A stretch of 7,351 bases of DNA. Origin: an uncultured bacterium. Its GTDB lineage: Bacteria; Bacteroidota; Bacteroidia; Bacteroidales; JACABE01. The notes below the pieces were generated by a model. The model was not told the DNA's origin. It saw nothing but the letters and a program-made list of their open reading frames with translations, and did not search any database. Positions 5,777 to 7,351 of the stretch are shown piece after piece. Numbering within the stretch: the stretch's first letter is position 1; each line of letters begins with the position of its first letter. The DNA lies in contig CAIWDQ010000203.1 of assembly GCA_903911455.1 (NCBI GenBank), forward strand, positions 1-7,351, in the 5' to 3' direction. Both the position numbers and the translations under genes were made by a program.

Positions 5777-7084
5777 ATGAAGAAAGTACTCATCATCACC
5801 TATTACTGGCCTCCGAGTGGTGGCGCCGGTGTGCAGCGGATGCTTAAATTTGTTAAGTATTTGCATCTTTTAGGTGTTGAAATTACTGTAATTACTGTTG
5901 ATCATCGCAAGGCATCGTATCAGCTTACCGACGCGAGTCTTTTAAGCGATATTCCTGATGGTGTAAAGGTTATAAAGACTGATACTTTTGAGCCTTTTAA
6001 CATCTATAAGAGCATCGGCAACAAAAAGGAGATTCCTCACAGTGGTTTTGCCAACGAATCTAATCCCGGTTTCTTTCAGAAAGCTGCCCGATTTGTTCGT
6101 GGTAACTTTTTTATCCCTGACGCACGTGTTGGCTGGAACAAATATGCTTATCGCGAAGCTATTAAAGTGCTTAAAACTGACAAAATTGATGCGATAATTA
6201 CTTCAAGTCCCCCCCACTCTACTCAATTAGTTGGTTTAAAGCTTAAAAACAAGTATAATATCCCCTGGGTTGCTGATTTGCGCGATCCATGGACTGATAT
6301 TTATTACTACAAACAGATGTTGCATACTCCTCTTGCTCTTTGGATTGACAAAAATTATGAGCGAAATGTGTTGGAGAAATCGGATGCTGCCTTAGTTGTT
6401 AGTAAATTTATAAAAAACATGTTTTTAAGTAAGTCTTCTAAGCTTAAAAGCGATAAAATACATGTGTTGCCTAATGGGTTTGATGCTGATGACTTTACAG
6501 CTGCTTCCAATCCTCCTTCTGATACGTTTTTAATCACTTACACAGGTACTTTTGCTGATATTTATGATGTTGATTCTTTTTTGGAGGCGCTAAAGCTTCT
6601 TCTAAATAAGAATCCGGGGGCACCCGTTACACTTAATTTCACGGGAAAAGTTACGGGATCTTTGTTATCAAAACTAAAACATTTTAATTTAGATAAGATA
6701 ACTACTATCAACGATTATGTACCTCATAGCGAATCAGTAAAAATCCTATTAAAGACTACACTTTTATTGTTGGTGATTCCGAAAATGGATAAAAATGAAG
6801 GAATACTTACAGGAAAACTCTTTGAATACCTTGCAGCAGGTAAGCCTATCCTTTGCATTGGTCCTAAAAATGGGGATGCTGCCGAAATTATCTCTGAATG
6901 CGAAGCCGGTACTACTTTTGATTATGATGAAAGTAATTTAATGTATGAATATCTTAGTCAGAAGTATAAAGAGTGGCAGTTAAACCCTGTTCTTGATCTT
7001 AAAAACGATAAGAATAATAAGTATTCGCGTAAACAACTAACCTCACAACTATATAATATCCTGAACGATATTAGCAATAAATAG
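5777..7084 (+). CDS. Family-4-type glycosyltransferase (GT-B fold)
   Basis: This is a 435-residue, probably cytoplasmic or membrane-associated, retaining glycosyltransferase that would move a sugar from a nucleotide donor to an envelope glycan or lipid-linked acceptor. Donor and acceptor cannot be told from sequence. The N-terminal GT4-like domain has ITYYWPPSGGAGVQR (7-21), ITSSPPHSTQL (141-151) and VADLRDPW (165-172). The C-terminal GT1 domain has LPNGFD (231-236), ITYTGTF (253-259) and TGKLFEYLAAGKPIL (345-359). E350 is the expected second acid of the EX7E motif. The first acid is displaced (E341, spacing X8), as is common in WbuB-like relatives. Neither a signal peptide nor a clear membrane span is seen. 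The ATG is fixed by the family-typical MKKVLIITYYWPP. The gene begins 17 bases after the hairpin arm of the yfhO terminator. It ends 3 bases from the stop of a convergent minus-strand gene. Confidence 0.92.
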   Translation: MKKVLIITYYWPPSGGAGVQRMLKFVKYLHLLGVEITVITVDHRKASYQLTDASLLSDIPDGVKVIKTDTFEPFNIYKSIGNKKEIPHSGFANESNPGFFQKAARFVRGNFFIPDARVGWNKYAYREAIKVLKTDKIDAIITSSPPHSTQLVGLKLKNKYNIPWVADLRDPWTDIYYYKQMLHTPLALWIDKNYERNVLEKSDAALVVSKFIKNMFLSKSSKLKSDKIHVLPNGFDADDFTAASNPPSDTFLITYTGTFADIYDVDSFLEALKLLLNKNPGAPVTLNFTGKVTGSLLSKLKHFNLDKITTINDYVPHSESVKILLKTTLLLLVIPKMDKNEGILTGKLFEYLAAGKPILCIGPKNGDAAEIISECEAGTTFDYDESNLMYEYLSQKYKEWQLNPVLDLKNDKNNKYSRKQLTSQLYNILNDISNK

Positions 7085-7087
7085 TTT

Positions 7088-7351
7088 TTAACTAAGAAAT
7101 CTTTTTACATAATTATTGCCTTTCTTCAATTGACTTTGTCCTTTCTTAAATTGACTTTGTGCCTTCTTCAATTGACTTTGTCCTTTATTGAATTGACTTT
7201 GCCTCTTCTTAAATTGACTTTGCCTCTTCTTAAATTGACTTTGTCCTTTCTTAACTTGACTTTGTGCCTTATTAAATTGACTTTGTCCTTTCTTAAATTG
7301 ACTTTGCCCTTTCTTAAATTGACTTCCTGCTTTATTGAACCGGAATTGCCA
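7088..7351 (-). CDS. C-terminal part of an unrecognised protein with a basic QSQFKKG heptad-repeat tail (partial, enters from the right edge)
   Basis: The minus-strand frame is open from base 7351 to the TAA at 7088-7090, giving 87 residues with no start in view other than internal TTG codons. It begins WQFRFNKA and continues with ten heptads of the pattern QSQ[F/L/V][K/N]K[G/A/R], the first starting with G. It ends with NNYVKRFLS. By count there are 20 Lys, 4 Arg, about 20 Gln and no Asp or Glu, so the tail is extremely basic. I do not recognise the family. A nucleic-acid- or surface-polyanion-binding tail would fit the charge, but that is inference. Support for coding is the frame kept through eleven 21-base units, a unique non-repeat end, and a stop placed 3 bases from the convergent glycosyltransferase stop. 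The alternative is a non-coding minisatellite whose period happens to be a multiple of three. Confidence 0.65.
   Translation of the reverse strand, partial: WQFRFNKAGSQFKKGQSQFKKGQSQFNKAQSQVKKGQSQFKKRQSQFKKRQSQFNKGQSQLKKAQSQFKKGQSQLKKGNNYVKRFLS
7118..7348. repeat. 21-bp tandem repeat array, eleven units
   Basis: Eleven contiguous 21-base units run without any indel. Plus-strand consensus is TCCTTTCTTAAATTGACTTTG. Units begin at 7118, 7139, 7160, 7181, 7202, 7223, 7244, 7265, 7286, 7307 and 7328. Units 5 and 6 (7202-7243) are identical neighbours, and units 2 and 9 are identical. The 9-base segment TTGACTTTG is invariant in units 1-9. Unit 10 ends in TCC instead, and unit 11 is degenerate. 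Differences cluster in the other 12 bases. The array may continue past the right edge. On the minus strand each unit encodes one heptad of the partial gene described separately. Confidence 0.95.

Noticed and set aside
7118..7348. CRISPR array
   Set aside because: The units are contiguous with no unique spacers, and the 21-base period is too short for repeat plus spacer. No cas genes are present.
7085..7351. Plus-strand frame through the repeat, in register with the glycosyltransferase beyond its TAG (units of the SFLKLTL type)
   Set aside because: It stays open only because it is the exact codon-register complement of the minus-strand frame and the period is a multiple of three. The glycosyltransferase already has a normal length, and there is no sign of stop-codon readthrough.

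Overview
The window comes from a low-GC member of the Bacteroidota, probably a Sphingobacteriia/Bacteroidia-type genome. The supports are: (i) perfect matches to the Bacteroidota -7 promoter consensus TAnnTTTG ahead of ffh and ahead of a DUF4834-type gene; (ii) mostly absent Shine-Dalgarno sequences; (iii) the Bacteroidota-style C-terminal insert of FolD (HRVP...KSGFRLVGDVDF); and (iv) a DUF4834-like small membrane protein, a family known mainly from this phylum. The exact genus cannot be read from the sequence.

Layout. Bases 1-211 are non-coding. They hold a possible divergent promoter firing off the left edge, a triplicated 9-bp repeat with a weak terminator-like hairpin, and the ffh promoter. 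Then come ffh (SRP GTPase, 212-1555), folD (1618-2499) and a small cysteine-rich YgbA-type gene ('nitrous oxide-stimulated promoter' family, TTG start at 2529). All three are on the plus strand with short gaps and no promoter motif between them, so they probably form one transcription unit. A 108-bp gap carries a terminator-like inverted repeat and then a new promoter. This promoter drives a DUF4834-like single-span membrane protein (2988-3230) and a large YfhO-family polytopic membrane protein (3262-5694). A strong hairpin with a T-run (5724-5763) follows. A family-4-type glycosyltransferase (5777-7084) starts only 13 bases after the T-run.

The right end is the least ordinary part. From 7118 to the edge there is an array of eleven 21-bp units. 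Read on the minus strand, these units are an open reading frame that enters from the right edge and stops at 7088, only 3 bp from the convergent glycosyltransferase stop. It encodes a tail of heptads of the form QSQ[F/L/V][K/N]K[G/A/R], with no acidic residue and about 24 basic residues in 87. The N-terminal part of that protein lies outside the window, so its function is unknown.

Function. ffh and folD are housekeeping genes (membrane targeting; one-carbon folate metabolism). YfhO plus the glycosyltransferase suggest envelope glycan synthesis or modification, with the DUF4834 protein as a membrane-anchored partner of unknown role. Most of the window is conventional. The repeat-tailed partial protein and the hairpin placed directly before the glycosyltransferase start are the points that deserve follow-up.
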